A stretch of DNA of 64,000 nt from Pontivivens ytuae (GCF_015679265.1 NZ_CP064942.1:3762001-3826000); one strand, 5' to 3'. Counted from the stretch's first letter, positions 19,124 to 30,280 are shown. The notes: generated by a model from the sequence alone, not told the origin. A program made the numbers and translations.

Positions 19124-19220
19124 CACGGTCTCCCGGCCGATTTGACGGGACGATACAGGAACGAGAGCGGAGCGCGAAGCCGTCAGGCGGCTTGGCGGTC
19201 CACTTTCTCAAGGGGCGGGC

Positions 19221-19532
19221 TCAGCGCCAGCGGCTGCCCCAATGCTCGATCTCCTCGAGCGCCGGACGCAGTTCGCGTCCTTTCTCTGTCACCCGGTACT
19301 CAAGGCGCCGCGCGCCCTCGTGCACCGGCTTCTTCACCAGGATGCCCATCTCCACCAGACGGCGGAGGCGGGTCGAAAGGATGTTACGGGCAACCCCGAG
19401 CTGACGTTGGTAATCATCGAAGCGACTGATGCCGTTCAACGAGGCCCAGATGATCAGCAGCGTCCAGCGGTCCCCGATCTGTTCCAGAGCCGGAGCTCGG
19501 GCCAGTTCGTCTGTCTTCGTCACGTTCGACAC
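19221..19532 (-). CDS. HxlR-family transcriptional regulator
   Basis: A 103-residue winged-helix HxlR/YybR protein. ALEQIGDRWTLLIIWASLNGISRFDDYQRQLGVARNILSTRLRRL is the family core, and the wing YRVTEKGREL follows. The family often senses electrophiles or redox state through a Cys near the N-terminus; none is present here. The start GTG at 19530-19532 follows AAGGTGG; a GTG seven codons upstream is an alternative. It diverges from the indolepyruvate oxidoreductase gene and may regulate it. Confidence 0.83.
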   Translation of the reverse strand: MSNVTKTDELARAPALEQIGDRWTLLIIWASLNGISRFDDYQRQLGVARNILSTRLRRLVEMGILVKKPVHEGARRLEYRVTEKGRELRPALEEIEHWGSRWR

Positions 19533-19692
19533 GGTGGTCCACCTTTCGTTCACTCCGGGAGCAATTGAGACGCACTCCCGACGGCTCTAGCGTACCCTCT
19601 CCATCGCAGGTTCGCTTTAAAATTCGTCAACATCAAGTGTCAAAAGGGTTTTTTTAGTCTTTTTCAAACACTTAGCCGGGGCAAAAGTTTTC

Positions 19693-19721
19693 TTGAAAGG
19701 TCATACTTCCTGACCTAGGTT
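19693..19721 (+). promoter_or_regulatory. Promoter/operator of the indolepyruvate oxidoreductase gene
   Basis: The 250-bp gap is A+T-rich. TTGAAA (19693-19698) and TAGGTT (19716-19721) are 17 bp apart, and between them is a perfect inverted repeat AGGTCA-N7-TGACCT (19698-19716). The repeat would fit a dimeric regulator such as the divergently transcribed HxlR protein. The -10 is weak, so promoter placement is tentative. Confidence 0.4.
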
Positions 19722-19780
19722 AATGGGAGGCGATAGATCCACAACGGACGGCGCCTGGGAGCCAGGGAGGTTGGACGGAT

Positions 19781-22700
19781 ATGACGCTGCAGGACGTATC
19801 CCTTTCAGATCGCTTCGATTTGTCGAAGCGCACCGTGCTTTTGTCGGGCATTCAGGCGCTGGTGCGCCTGCCGCTGATGCAGCGCGAACGTGACGTGAAC
19901 GCGGGACATAACACGGCAGGACTCGTCACGGGCTATCGCGGGTCGCCTCTGGGCGGAGTTGACCAGCAGATGATGCGCGCAAAACGCGAGCTGGAGGCTT
20001 CAAACGTTGTCTTTCAGTACGGTCTGAACGAGGACCTTGCGGCCACAGCGCTCTGGGGATCGCAGCAGGCCGAGCTCCGTGGCGAGGGCAAGTATGACGG
20101 CGTCTTCGGCCTCTGGTACGGCAAGGGGCCGGGCGTGGACCGCACCGGCGACGTCTTTCGCCATGCCAACATGGCGGGTACTTCGCCGCTCGGCGGCGTC
20201 CTCGTGGCCATGGGCGATGACCACACGGGCGAAAGCTCCACCGTCCTCCACCAATCCGAATTCGCGCTCGTCGACGCGCTGATGCCGATCCTCGCCCCTG
20301 CCGGCGTGCAGGAAGTGCTGGACTACGGCATCATGGGCTGGGCGCTCAGCCGCTACACGGGCTGCTGGGTCGGGATCAAATGTCTCAAGGACACGATCGA
20401 AGTCACGGAAGTCGTTGACGGATCCTCCGGCCGGGTCGAGGTGAAGATCCCCACCGATTTCGACATGCCCGCCGATGGCCTCAACATCCGCCTCGGCGAC
20501 ACGCCGGTGGCGCAAGAGGCGCGGCTTCACGACTACAAGCGCTTCGCGGCGGAGGCTTTCGGGCGCGCCAACAAGCTCGACCACCGCGTGCTGGGCGACA
20601 AGTCGGCGCGCATCGGCATCGTCTCCGCCGGCAAGTCGTGGCTCGACACGGTGCACGCGCTGCAACTCCTCGGCATCGATGAGGAGGAGGCCAAGCGCCT
20701 TGGCATCACCACCTACAAGGTCGGCATGACCTGGCCGCTCGACATGAAGTCGATGCAGGACTGGTCCGAAGATCTCGACCTCATCATCTGCGTCGAGGAA
20801 AAGCGCAAGCTGATCGAGGTCCAGATCAAGGAAGCGATCTTCGACAACCGCCACGGCCGCCGCGTCATCGGCTGGAAGAAGGAGGACGGCGAGCTTCTCT
20901 TCACCGTCAAGGGCGCGCTCGACCCGGTGCTGATCGCCCGCAAGCTCGGCGGACTGTTCAAGGAGGAGGGGCTCAGCTCCGAACGTCTCGACACCGCGAT
21001 GCAAGTCCTCGACGCCGCCGCCAAGGCCGACAATGCGGAGGAGGTCGCTGCCCGCCTGCCGTGGTTCTGCTCCGGCTGCCCGCACAACACGTCGACCAAG
21101 GTGCCCGAGGGCTCCCGCGCCTATGCGGGCATCGGCTGCCACTACATGGTCCAGTGGATGGACCGCGAGACCGTCGGCTTCACCCAGATGGGCGGGGAGG
21201 GGGCGAACTGGATCGGCGAGGCGCCGTTCTCCACCACCAATCACGTTTTCCAGAACCTCGGTGACGGCACCTACAACCATTCGGGTGTGCAGGCGATCCG
21301 CGCAGCACTCGCCGCCGGAACCAACATCACCTTCAAGATCCTCTACAACGACGCCGTCGCCATGACCGGCGGCCAGCATAATGAGGGCGATCTCGATGCC
21401 CTCCGCATCGCGCGCGAGTTGCAGGCCATGGGCGTGCCCAAGATCGTCGGCGTCTACGACCCGAAAGAGGATGTCGACCCCAAGGCCTTCCCGATCGAGA
21501 TGCGGGAGCGCTCGGAGCTCGACACCGTGCAGAAGGAACTGCGGGAAACCCCCGGCGTGACCGCCCTCATCTACATCCAGACCTGCGCGGCCGAGAAACG
21601 CCGCCGCCGCAAGCGCGGCAAGTTCCCCGATCCCGACCGCCGCGTCTTCATCAACCCCGCGGTCTGCGAGGGCTGCGGCGATTGCGGCGTGAAGTCGAAC
21701 TGCGTCTCCATCATCCCGCTGGAAACCGAGCTCGGCCGCAAGCGCCAGATCGACCAGTCGAGCTGCAACAAGGACTTCTCCTGCCTCGACGGCTTCTGCC
21801 CCAGCTTCGTGACGCTGGAGGGCGCGAAGGTCGCGAAGGCCCCGCGCCAGTCGGTGAGCTTCGGTGAGATCCCGGAGCCCGACCTGCCCGCGATCCGCGG
21901 CACCCACAACCTCGTCATCACCGGCGTCGGCGGCACCGGCGTCGTCACCGTCGGCGCGCTCCTCGCCATGGCAGCCCACCTCGAAGGCAAGGGCGCGGGC
22001 GTGATGGAGATGGCGGGCCTCGCGCAGAAGGGGGGTGCCGTCCACATCCACGCCCGCATCGCCGAGAAACCCAGCGATATCAGCGCGATCCGCGTCGCGG
22101 TGGGGGAGGCGGACGGCGTGATCGGCGGCGACATGGTGGTCGCGGCAGGCGCCAAGACTCTCGGCCTGATGACCCGTGGCCGGACGCGCGCGGTCTGCAA
22201 CAGCCACGAGATCATCACCGGCGACTTCACCCGCAACACCGACTTCCAGCTCCCGACCGACCGCATGAGCCTCGCGCTCCGCGCCCGCCTCGGCGATGAC
22301 GAAGTCGGGTTCCTCAACGCCACGCGCCTTGCGGAAAAGGTGCTGGGCGACGCGATCTACGCCAACGTCCTGATGCTGGGGGCGGCTTGGCAGGCGGGCA
22401 TGGTCCCGCTCAGCCACGACGCGCTCTACCGCGCCATCGAGATCAACGGCGCGGGTGTCGAGGGCAACAAGGAAGCCTTCGAACTCGGCCGCTGGGCGGT
22501 CCATGCGCCGCAGGAGGCTGCGAAACTGACAGTGGCCGTGGAGGACGCGGAAAAGACCCTCGACGAGAAGATCGAGTTCCGCGCCGACGCCCTGCGCGCC
22601 TACCAGAACCGTCGCCTCGCCAAGCGCTACCGCAAGCTTGTCGACCGCGCCCGCGGCGTCAGTGACGAGCTCGGCCTCGCCGTCGCACAGGGCTATCACA

Positions 22701-23191
22701 AGCTCCTCGCCTACAAGGATGAATACGAGGTCGCACGCCTCCACGCCCAGACGCTGGAGGCCGCGGTCGCCGAGAAATTTAACGATGTGAAGGAGATGCG
22801 CTTCCACATGGCCCCGCCGATCTTCTCGAAGACCGACGCCCAGGGTCACCCGGTCAAGCGCGAGTTCGGCCCGTGGATGCTCACTGCCATGAAGCTTCTG
22901 CGCCGCGGCAAGATGCTGCGTGGCACACCCCTCGACCCCTTCGGCCGCACCGAGGAGCGCCGGATGGAGCGCGCCCTCATCCAGGAATACGAGGCCGACA
23001 TGGCCGAGATCCTCGACAAGGTCGACGCCAGCACCCACGACCTCGCCGTGGCGATCGCGACCGTCCCGCTGCAGATCAAGGGCTTCGGCCATGTAAAGCA
23101 GGCCAACGCCGAAGCAGCCGCAAAGCGCCGGGAAGAGCTGCTCGCCCAGTTCCGCGCCGGCGGCGCCCCGATCCTGCGGGCGGCGGAGTAG
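19781..23191 (+). CDS. Indolepyruvate:ferredoxin oxidoreductase, fused alpha/gamma form
   Basis: A 1136-residue ThDP enzyme that oxidatively decarboxylates aryl-2-oxoacids such as indolepyruvate to acyl-CoA and passes electrons to ferredoxin. Order: N-terminal pyrimidine-type domain (GYRGSPLGGVDQQM), the ThDP/Mg domain with FCSGCPHNTSTKVPEG near residue 430 and NDAVAMTGGQ near 525, a ferredoxin-like part with CEGCGDCGVKSNC and CNKDFSCLDGFCP (about 630-675), and the gamma domain (ITGVGGTGVVTVGALLA, about 710) to the end. No separate ferredoxin gene is adjacent. Length fits the fused proteobacterial family. Confidence 0.93.
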   Translation: MTLQDVSLSDRFDLSKRTVLLSGIQALVRLPLMQRERDVNAGHNTAGLVTGYRGSPLGGVDQQMMRAKRELEASNVVFQYGLNEDLAATALWGSQQAELRGEGKYDGVFGLWYGKGPGVDRTGDVFRHANMAGTSPLGGVLVAMGDDHTGESSTVLHQSEFALVDALMPILAPAGVQEVLDYGIMGWALSRYTGCWVGIKCLKDTIEVTEVVDGSSGRVEVKIPTDFDMPADGLNIRLGDTPVAQEARLHDYKRFAAEAFGRANKLDHRVLGDKSARIGIVSAGKSWLDTVHALQLLGIDEEEAKRLGITTYKVGMTWPLDMKSMQDWSEDLDLIICVEEKRKLIEVQIKEAIFDNRHGRRVIGWKKEDGELLFTVKGALDPVLIARKLGGLFKEEGLSSERLDTAMQVLDAAAKADNAEEVAARLPWFCSGCPHNTSTKVPEGSRAYAGIGCHYMVQWMDRETVGFTQMGGEGANWIGEAPFSTTNHVFQNLGDGTYNHSGVQAIRAALAAGTNITFKILYNDAVAMTGGQHNEGDLDALRIARELQAMGVPKIVGVYDPKEDVDPKAFPIEMRERSELDTVQKELRETPGVTALIYIQTCAAEKRRRRKRGKFPDPDRRVFINPAVCEGCGDCGVKSNCVSIIPLETELGRKRQIDQSSCNKDFSCLDGFCPSFVTLEGAKVAKAPRQSVSFGEIPEPDLPAIRGTHNLVITGVGGTGVVTVGALLAMAAHLEGKGAGVMEMAGLAQKGGAVHIHARIAEKPSDISAIRVAVGEADGVIGGDMVVAAGAKTLGLMTRGRTRAVCNSHEIITGDFTRNTDFQLPTDRMSLALRARLGDDEVGFLNATRLAEKVLGDAIYANVLMLGAAWQAGMVPLSHDALYRAIEINGAGVEGNKEAFELGRWAVHAPQEAAKLTVAVEDAEKTLDEKIEFRADALRAYQNRRLAKRYRKLVDRARGVSDELGLAVAQGYHKLLAYKDEYEVARLHAQTLEAAVAEKFNDVKEMRFHMAPPIFSKTDAQGHPVKREFGPWMLTAMKLLRRGKMLRGTPLDPFGRTEERRMERALIQEYEADMAEILDKVDASTHDLAVAIATVPLQIKGFGHVKQANAEAAAKRREELLAQFRAGGAPILRAAE

Positions 23192-23212
23192 CGCCCGGCA
23201 TTCTCTCTTCTC

Positions 23213-23264
23213 AAAGTATCCCCGCCGGAGGCACCCGACCCGTCTGTCGAATGCCTCCGGCGGG
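23213..23264. terminator. Shared hairpin between the indolepyruvate oxidoreductase and pyrG genes
   Basis: A perfect 13-bp inverted repeat pairs 23221-23233 with 23252-23264 across an 18-nt loop, between two convergent genes. There is no U tract, so it may act in both directions through Rho, or protect 3' ends. Its left arm belongs to a motif (AAAGTATCCCCGCCGGAGGC) that recurs at 35413. Confidence 0.5.
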
Positions 23265-23288
23265 CGTATTGGACGAGAGTGATGAGGC

Positions 23289-24932
23289 TCAGACGAGCCG
23301 CGAGTGTTCCATCGCCGCGCGCACGAAGCTCGCGAAGAGCGGATGCGGCGCGAAGGGCTTCGACTTCAGCTCCGGGTGGAACTGCACGCCGACGAACCAG
23401 GGGTGATCCGGGATCTCCACGATCTCGGGCAGTTCGCCGTCGGGCGAGAGGCCCGAGAAGAGGAGGCCCTGCTCCTCCAGCCGGTCCTTGTAGGTGATGT
23501 CGACCTCGAAGCGGTGGCGGTGGCGCTCGCTGATCTCCTGCGTGTCGTAGATCCCGGCGACCTGGCTGCCCTCGACCAGCATGGCGTCATAGGCGCCCAG
23601 CCGCATGGTGCCGCCCTTGTCGTCGTCGATCGAGCGCTTCACGGTCCGGTTGCCCTCGTTCCACTCCTTCATGTGGAAGATCACGTGCTCGAACCGGTCC
23701 TTGCCGGCCTCCGCGTCGAACTCCTCGGACCCTGCCTTGGAGATGTCGGCGAGGTTGCGCGCCGCTTCGATCACCGCCATCTGCATGCCGAGGCAGATGC
23801 CGAAATAGGGGATGTCGTTCTCCCGCGCATAGCGCGCCGCCTTGATCTTGCCCTCGGTGCCGCGCTCGCCGAAGCCGCCGGGGACGAGGATACCGTGGAA
23901 GCCCTCAAGATACGGCGCCGGGTCGTCCTTGTCGAAGACTTCGGCGTCGATCCACTCTGTGCGCACCTTCACCCGGTTGTGCATCCCGCCATGGGTCAGC
24001 GCTTCGCTGATCGACTTGTAGGCGTCCTCGAGCTGGGTGTACTTGCCGACCACCGCGATGCGCACCTCGCCGTCGGGGTTGTAGATCCGGTCGGCCACGT
24101 CGCGCCAGCGGTCGAGCTTCGGTGCGGGGGCAGGTGAGATGCCGAAGGCGTCGAGCACCGCCTGATCCAGCCCCTCGCGATGGTACGCCAGCGGCGCCTC
24201 GTAGATCGATTTCAGGTCGAGCGCCGCAATCACCCGCTCCGGCCGCACGTTGCAGAAGAGCGCCAGCTTCTCCCGCTCCTTGGTCGGGATCGGCTGGTCG
24301 GCGCGGCAGACGAGGATGTCGGGCGCGATGCCGATCGAGCGCAGCTCCTTCACCGAGTGCTGGGTCGGCTTCGTCTTCAGCTCACCGGAGGCCGCGATCC
24401 ACGGCAGCAGGGTGAGATGCATGAACAGGCACTGGCCCGCCGGCTGCTCTTGCGCGAACTGGCGAATTGCCTCGAAGAAGGGCAGGCCCTCGATATCGCC
24501 CACGGTCCCGCCGATCTCGCAGAGCATGAAGTCGACCTCCGACCCGCCGATCTCCAGGAACTCCTTGATCTGGTTGGTGACGTGCGGGATCACCTGGATC
24601 GTCTTGCCGAGATACTCGCCGCGCCGCTCCTTCTCCAGCACGGTCTGGTAGATGCGGCCGGAGCTCACGCTATCGGTCGAGCGCGCCGCCACCCCGGTGA
24701 AGCGTTCGTAATGGCCAAGGTCGAGATCGGTTTCCGCCCCGTCGTCGGTCACGAACACCTCGCCATGCTCGAAGGGCGACATCGTGCCGGGATCGACGTT
24801 GAGATAGGGGTCGAGCTTTCTCAGCCGCACCGAATAGCCGCGCGCCTGCAACAGCGCGCCGAGGGCGGCGGATGCAAGCCCCTTGCCCAGGGACGAGACC
24901 ACGCCGCCGGTGATGAAGATGTAACGTGCCAT
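23289..24932 (-). CDS. pyrG: CTP synthase
   Basis: A 547-residue glutamine-dependent CTP synthase (UTP + ATP + Gln to CTP). The amidoligase domain starts [21 protein letters not shown]; the class I glutamine amidotransferase half carries the nucleophile in [12 protein letters not shown] and the His/Glu in FHPELKSKP. Length is normal. It lies downstream of secG, same direction, after a 157-bp gap. Confidence 0.97.
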   Translation of the reverse strand: MARYIFITGGVVSSLGKGLASAALGALLQARGYSVRLRKLDPYLNVDPGTMSPFEHGEVFVTDDGAETDLDLGHYERFTGVAARSTDSVSSGRIYQTVLEKERRGEYLGKTIQVIPHVTNQIKEFLEIGGSEVDFMLCEIGGTVGDIEGLPFFEAIRQFAQEQPAGQCLFMHLTLLPWIAASGELKTKPTQHSVKELRSIGIAPDILVCRADQPIPTKEREKLALFCNVRPERVIAALDLKSIYEAPLAYHREGLDQAVLDAFGISPAPAPKLDRWRDVADRIYNPDGEVRIAVVGKYTQLEDAYKSISEALTHGGMHNRVKVRTEWIDAEVFDKDDPAPYLEGFHGILVPGGFGERGTEGKIKAARYARENDIPYFGICLGMQMAVIEAARNLADISKAGSEEFDAEAGKDRFEHVIFHMKEWNEGNRTVKRSIDDDKGGTMRLGAYDAMLVEGSQVAGIYDTQEISERHRHRFEVDITYKDRLEEQGLLFSGLSPDGELPEIVEIPDHPWFVGVQFHPELKSKPFAPHPLFASFVRAAMEHSRLV

Positions 24933-25089
24933 GCCCGAAAGCTCCCCGTGTCGGCCTCATGCGGCCACAAGGTTCAAATGGAAAACCACGCCGTGCCACG
25001 GGACTCGGTGCTTAGCCTCAAATCCCGATTCCGGCAAGAGGCCCCCCGCATTTGGTAGGAGGGGCCGCCGCGATGCGCGATGGATGGGG

Positions 25090-25491
25090 TTAGTCGGCCG
25101 CCGGGGGCAGGGCCGCACCACCGTCTGCGGGCGGCAGCACCACGCCACCGTCCACGCTCGGCGGCAACAGGTCGCCCTGCAGCGCAGGCGGCAGTGAGGG
25201 ATCGACCTCGCGCGCCGGCAGCTCCGTGCCGAGGCGGTCGATCACCGAGGCATCGCCGCTCTCCTGCGCGCCGAGGATGGTCAGGATCAGGCAGACCACG
25301 AGGAACGCCGTCGCCAGCGCCCACGTCACCTTGCTGAGCGCCGTCGCCGCACCACGACCCGACATCAGGCCGCCGCCTCCGCCGCCACCGCCTCCGATGC
25401 CGAGCCCGCCCCCTTCGGAGCGTTGCATCAGCACCACGCCGATCAGCGCAAGCGCCAGGATCAGCTGCACGATGAGAAGGACATTGGCCAT
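25090..25491 (-). CDS. secG: Preprotein translocase subunit SecG
   Basis: A 133-residue SecG, an inner-membrane partner of SecYE. Two membrane helices (about 3-21 and 55-77) flank the Gly-rich loop with MQRSEGGGLGIGGGGGGGGG. The 50-residue C-terminal tail is Pro/Ala/Gly-rich with PP-x repeats, longer than in E. coli, as often seen in this order. It begins 115 bp from the divergent VOC gene. Confidence 0.93.
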   Translation of the reverse strand: MANVLLIVQLILALALIGVVLMQRSEGGGLGIGGGGGGGGGLMSGRGAATALSKVTWALATAFLVVCLILTILGAQESGDASVIDRLGTELPAREVDPSLPPALQGDLLPPSVDGGVVLPPADGGAALPPAAD

Positions 25492-25606
25492 GAAGCGCGC
25501 CTCGTTGCGTCTGGGTTCCAGGATGGGCGGTGTCTAGCAAAGCGATATGGGGGTGTCGATGCGAAAACGCCAGCGACCTGCTAGGCTCCGCAGCGGAGGT
25601 GAGCCG

Positions 25607-25981
25607 ATGCCCGAACTCCTGCGCGTAACGCCCTTCCTGCTCGTCGCCGATATGGACCGTGCGCTGCGCTTCTATGTCGACATGCTCGGCTTCGAGGCCC
25701 GGGTCCGGTCGGCGGACTACGCGTTCGTAATCCGGGATGCCGCCGCCCTGCGGCTCATCCTGCCAGGGCCGGGCGTCGATCTGAGCGACCCCGCGCGGCA
25801 GATCCACTGCTACATCGATGTCAGGGATGTCGATGCGCTCCATGCCGAGTGTGCGCCGCGCCTCGCCGAGTTACCGAATGGCCGCGTCCGCCCTCCGTTC
25901 GACACGGTCTATGGCCAGCGCGAGTTCCACGTGATCGACGAGGACGTAACGCTGCTCTCTTTCGGCCAACCCATCGGCTAG
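25607..25981 (+). CDS. VOC-superfamily (glyoxalase/bleomycin-resistance-like) protein
   Basis: A 124-residue VOC-fold protein: PFLLVADMDRALRFYVDMLGF is the first beta-alpha-beta module, and REFHVIDEDVTLLSFGQP the second. Resistance proteins of this group often look like this, but metal ligands are not clearly conserved, so activity is unknown. GGAGGTGAGCC precedes the ATG; the in-frame upstream start at 25547 is rejected. It overlaps the convergent hemerythrin-like gene by 4 nt. Confidence 0.83.
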   Translation: MPELLRVTPFLLVADMDRALRFYVDMLGFEARVRSADYAFVIRDAAALRLILPGPGVDLSDPARQIHCYIDVRDVDALHAECAPRLAELPNGRVRPPFDTVYGQREFHVIDEDVTLLSFGQPIG

Positions 25982-26541
25982 CGCCGGAACTCCGGCGGTG
26001 CGTATTTCAGCAGGACCGGGACGACCAGCTCCTCCTCATCCTGCAAGTGCCGGTCGAGGAAGCGGTGGAAGCGGACGAGCTCCGTTCCCATCGCCCCCGC
26101 CTCGCGCCGGCCGTCCTTTGCCAGTGCGGGCAGCAGCGTGTTGGCGCAGTCCGCAAAGCTCTGCATCGCCTCGCCGAGCGCGTGGTGGTCGCGGTCCAGC
26201 ATCTCGAAGCCGCGGTCGAGCCGCGCATCCTGCCGCGCGAGCACCGGGAAGTAATGCGCGTCCTCGATCGAGTGGTGGCTGTGCAGCTCCTGCAGCATCG
26301 CCTGACCCATACGTCCGATCTCCTGCGCGTAGTCGCGCGCATCGATCTGGCCGTCGAGGAAATCCTCCGTCCCACCCGTCAGTGCCGCGAGCATCTGGCG
26401 GAACATCAGGTGCCGATCGAGCCAGAACTGCGTGAGCTGGTCGAAGTTCGGGTGGGCCTCCCACGTCTCCCGCGGGTAGGCCTCCACCAGAACGCGCAGC
26501 GCGTCCGGCAAGCCGGTGCGTTTGGCCAGGTCGAGTTGCAT
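25978..26541 (-). CDS. Hemerythrin-like (HHE) domain protein
   Basis: A 187-residue all-helical protein with the spaced His/Glu pairs of HHE domains: HLMFRQML near residue 45, ELHSHHSIEDAHYFP near 85-97, LDRDHHAL near 115 and RHLQDEEELVVP near 170. The fold binds a di-iron centre that senses or carries oxygen or NO. No partner gene is adjacent. Confidence 0.85.
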   Translation of the reverse strand: MQLDLAKRTGLPDALRVLVEAYPRETWEAHPNFDQLTQFWLDRHLMFRQMLAALTGGTEDFLDGQIDARDYAQEIGRMGQAMLQELHSHHSIEDAHYFPVLARQDARLDRGFEMLDRDHHALGEAMQSFADCANTLLPALAKDGRREAGAMGTELVRFHRFLDRHLQDEEELVVPVLLKYAPPEFRR

Positions 26542-26638
26542 GGTCAGGGCCTAACCCGCCGCTCACGCCCTGCCAACAGGCTTGTGAGCGGTGCGACGCC
26601 GAGGTCATGCTAGGGGCACGGCAGAGGAGGGACCCGGA

Positions 26639-27100
26639 ATGACGGCACAGGATAGGCTCGACGGCGCGGCGCTCCTGATCATGAGGCTGGGGCTCGCCTG
26701 GTTCATCTTCGTGTGGGCGGCGAACAAGATCGTGGTGCCCACACAGTACCAGAACCTCGCGCGCAACTTCGACGGGGTCGAGGTCTCGCTCTTCCAGGTC
26801 TACGCCATCGCCGGGGTGCAGATCCTGCTCTGCGCGCTGGCCGCGGTCGGGCTCATGCGGCTCTTCAGCTATGGCGGGCTCTTGATCATGCATTTCTTCA
26901 CGGTGACAAGACGTTGGGAGGGCTTCTTCGACCCCTTCGCCCTGAACGAGGCCGGAACCTTCCCCGTCAACCGTAATCAGGTCATCGACCTCGCGATCCT
27001 CGCCGCGATGATCGCACTCGTGTTGATGATCCGCCGCGACCACTTCTCGATCGGCGGCTGGTTCCACCGCCACCTGCGCGAGTTCAAGTGGTGGATGTAG
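26639..27100 (+). CDS. Polytopic membrane protein, DoxX-like
   Basis: A 153-residue protein with about four hydrophobic helices (12-30, 50-72, 75-92 and 118-135) and conserved-looking polar loops (NKIVVPTQYQNLARNF, LRDHFS-like C-terminal end). It resembles DoxX-type small quinone/thiol-linked proteins in size and layout, but the link is weak. GGAGGGACCC precedes the ATG. Confidence 0.65.
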   Translation: MTAQDRLDGAALLIMRLGLAWFIFVWAANKIVVPTQYQNLARNFDGVEVSLFQVYAIAGVQILLCALAAVGLMRLFSYGGLLIMHFFTVTRRWEGFFDPFALNEAGTFPVNRNQVIDLAILAAMIALVLMIRRDHFSIGGWFHRHLREFKWWM

Positions 27101-27175
27101 TTAATCGTTCTCGAAAAAGACTCGCTCTATAAATGTCTTGCGTTACTGTCTTCATTCGTACTCCGAGGAATGAAT

Positions 27176-27913
27176 ATGGGTACGTTGGACAAACTTAGAC
27201 CTGTTGTTGACGACACGATATCGGCGTCGGCGAGGGCTCGTTTTCGCACTGACCCTATCGGCGGCGAACGATACTCTCGCCAAACCAGTATCATCAGCTC
27301 GGCTTACAAGCGTCATGGTCAGATACTGGAGCGAGCGCTCCGTGAGCGTTTGTCGGAGTCGGAGTACTTTACCGTATGGCATGAGCCAGAGTTTCGCGTT
27401 TCTGATATCGCGGATCGGGCGATCAACGGTAGAAACTCTGATATCCCCGACGGCGGACTGATTGAGTTGCCCTATGGTGATCCTGCTCGAACAATCCAAG
27501 TAGATAGTTTTGTGTACGATAGCCGCATCAAGTCGCTGCGTGCCTACGAAATCAAACGAGGCAACGGCCACTTCGATGCAGGAAAGAAGCGTTCTATCCT
27601 GCGCGATGTGCTTTGCACTCAGTCTTTGCTGCGATCCTACGGATCGGCTACAGGACTGGATATCTCTATCGCAGAGGCGCGAGTGATCTGCTATTTCGGT
27701 GTCAGGGCTCTGCCACCACCGTTATCGCTTGTTGCGGAGGACTTGGACGATCACTTCGTCTTCTCAGTCAAATCGCATGTGGAGCGGGTAAACCAATACT
27801 TCCAAGAGCAGCTTTATATGCTTCTGGAAGGTATCAATTCGCAGACACAGCTCGATTTTGACGGTCTTTGCGCGACCTGCCCGATAAAGGGCAGGCCGCA
27901 GTCAGTACACTGA
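27176..27913 (+). CDS. Orphan PD-(D/E)XK nuclease-like protein
   Basis: A 245-residue protein with a lower G+C and A/T-ending codons unlike its neighbours. Residues 107-130 read IQVDSFVYDS...LRAYEIKRGN: Asp110, Glu125 and Lys127 give D-x14-E-x-K, the PD-(D/E)XK metal site, and Glu52 in QILERAL sits where the helix-A acid is found. Four Cys (147, 172, 232, 235; the last two in CATC) could bind metal, as in Cas4/RecB-like nucleases, but spacing is not diagnostic. GAGG is 7 nt before the ATG at 27176; an ATG at 27170 is too close. Its stop abuts the convergent ilvC stop. No methylase or helicase partner is seen. Probably acquired. Confidence 0.65.
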   Translation: MGTLDKLRPVVDDTISASARARFRTDPIGGERYSRQTSIISSAYKRHGQILERALRERLSESEYFTVWHEPEFRVSDIADRAINGRNSDIPDGGLIELPYGDPARTIQVDSFVYDSRIKSLRAYEIKRGNGHFDAGKKRSILRDVLCTQSLLRSYGSATGLDISIAEARVICYFGVRALPPPLSLVAEDLDDHFVFSVKSHVERVNQYFQEQLYMLLEGINSQTQLDFDGLCATCPIKGRPQSVH

Positions 27914-29521
<1,608 letters not shown>

Positions 29522-29525
<4 letters not shown>

Positions 29526-29959
29526 CTCTCGACGAGACCGACCACGCGATCCTCGATGCCCTGCGCGCCGACGGCGGCCTGTCGGCGAAGGCGGTGGGGG
29601 ATGCGGTGGGCCTCTCCCAACCCGCCGCCTATCGCCGGATCAAGCGGATGGAGGAGGCAGGGATCATCACCGGACGCGCCCTGATCGTGGACCGCGCCGC
29701 CCTCGGTTACGGCGTCACGGTTTTCCTCGGTGTGAAGCTCGCGGCCCGGGGCAGGGGGGCGATGGGCGATTTCGAGCGTGCCGTGGTCGCCATCCCCGAG
29801 GTCCAGCTCGTCCAGCAGGTCATCGGCGTCTACGACTACCGCCTGCGCGTCGTCGCCCGCGACCTCGCCGATTTCGAGCGCATCCTTCGCCGCCGCATCA
29901 TGACCCTGCCAGGCGTGGGCGACGTGGAGAGCAACGTGTTGCTCTCCGAGGAGAAGTAG
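29522..29959 (+). CDS. Lrp/AsnC-family regulator (second of a pair)
   Basis: A 145-residue Lrp-like protein with the HTH (LSAKAVGDAVGLSQPAAYRRIKRMEEAGII) and RAM domain (VQLVQQVIGVYDYRLRVVARDL). It shares the plan of the upstream gene but only moderate identity, so the pair may form heteromers. Its ATG overlaps the preceding TGA (ATGA), a coupling signal. Confidence 0.88.
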
Positions 29960-29980
29960 ACGCGGGTTTCGCGCTGCCTC

Positions 29981-29997
29981 CTTCGCCTTTGGCGAAG
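29981..29997 (+). terminator. Possible terminator of the Lrp pair
   Basis: CTTCGCC-TTT-GGCGAAG is a perfect 7-bp stem with a 3-nt loop, 22 bp after the second Lrp gene. No T tract follows. A GGCGAGGATATTT element, like that at 23213 and 35413 read in reverse, follows at 30003. Confidence 0.35.
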
Positions 29998-30034
29998 ACT
30001 TCAGGCGAGGATATTTATCTCAAGCTGGAAGGGG

Positions 30035-30280
30035 TCAGGTCCGCCCCTTCACCATCCGCCAGCCATAGATCAGCAGGCACGCGCCGAGTACCCCAGCCAC
30101 CAGCCGCCCGAAGAACGTGGCCGCGAAGCCGAGCCCCACGAGACTGAGAAGCGCATTCAGCACCATCGCGCCCAGAATGCCGAGGAAGATGTTGGTGAGC
30201 AGGCCGTGATTGGCCTTCATGATCTTCTCGGCGATCCAGCCCGCGAGCCCGCCCACGATGATTGCGACGATCCAGCCCAT
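30035..30280 (-). CDS. GlsB/YeaQ/YmgE-family (transglycosylase-associated) membrane protein
   Basis: An 81-residue protein with three membrane helices and glycine motifs (WIVAIIVGGLAGWIAEKIMKANHGLLTNIFLGILGAMV). Family members are general stress membrane proteins of unknown activity. Its start is 60 bp after the ilvN stop; it may be read from the ilv transcript or independently. Confidence 0.85.
   Translation of the reverse strand: MGWIVAIIVGGLAGWIAEKIMKANHGLLTNIFLGILGAMVLNALLSLVGLGFAATFFGRLVAGVLGACLLIYGWRMVKGRT

Noticed and set aside
20000..23092. Very long reverse reading frame opposite the indolepyruvate oxidoreductase gene (over 1000 codons)
   Set aside because: It mirrors the codon structure of the real gene, is rich in His/Asp/Val/Arg as typical for antisense of G+C-rich DNA, and has no family motifs.
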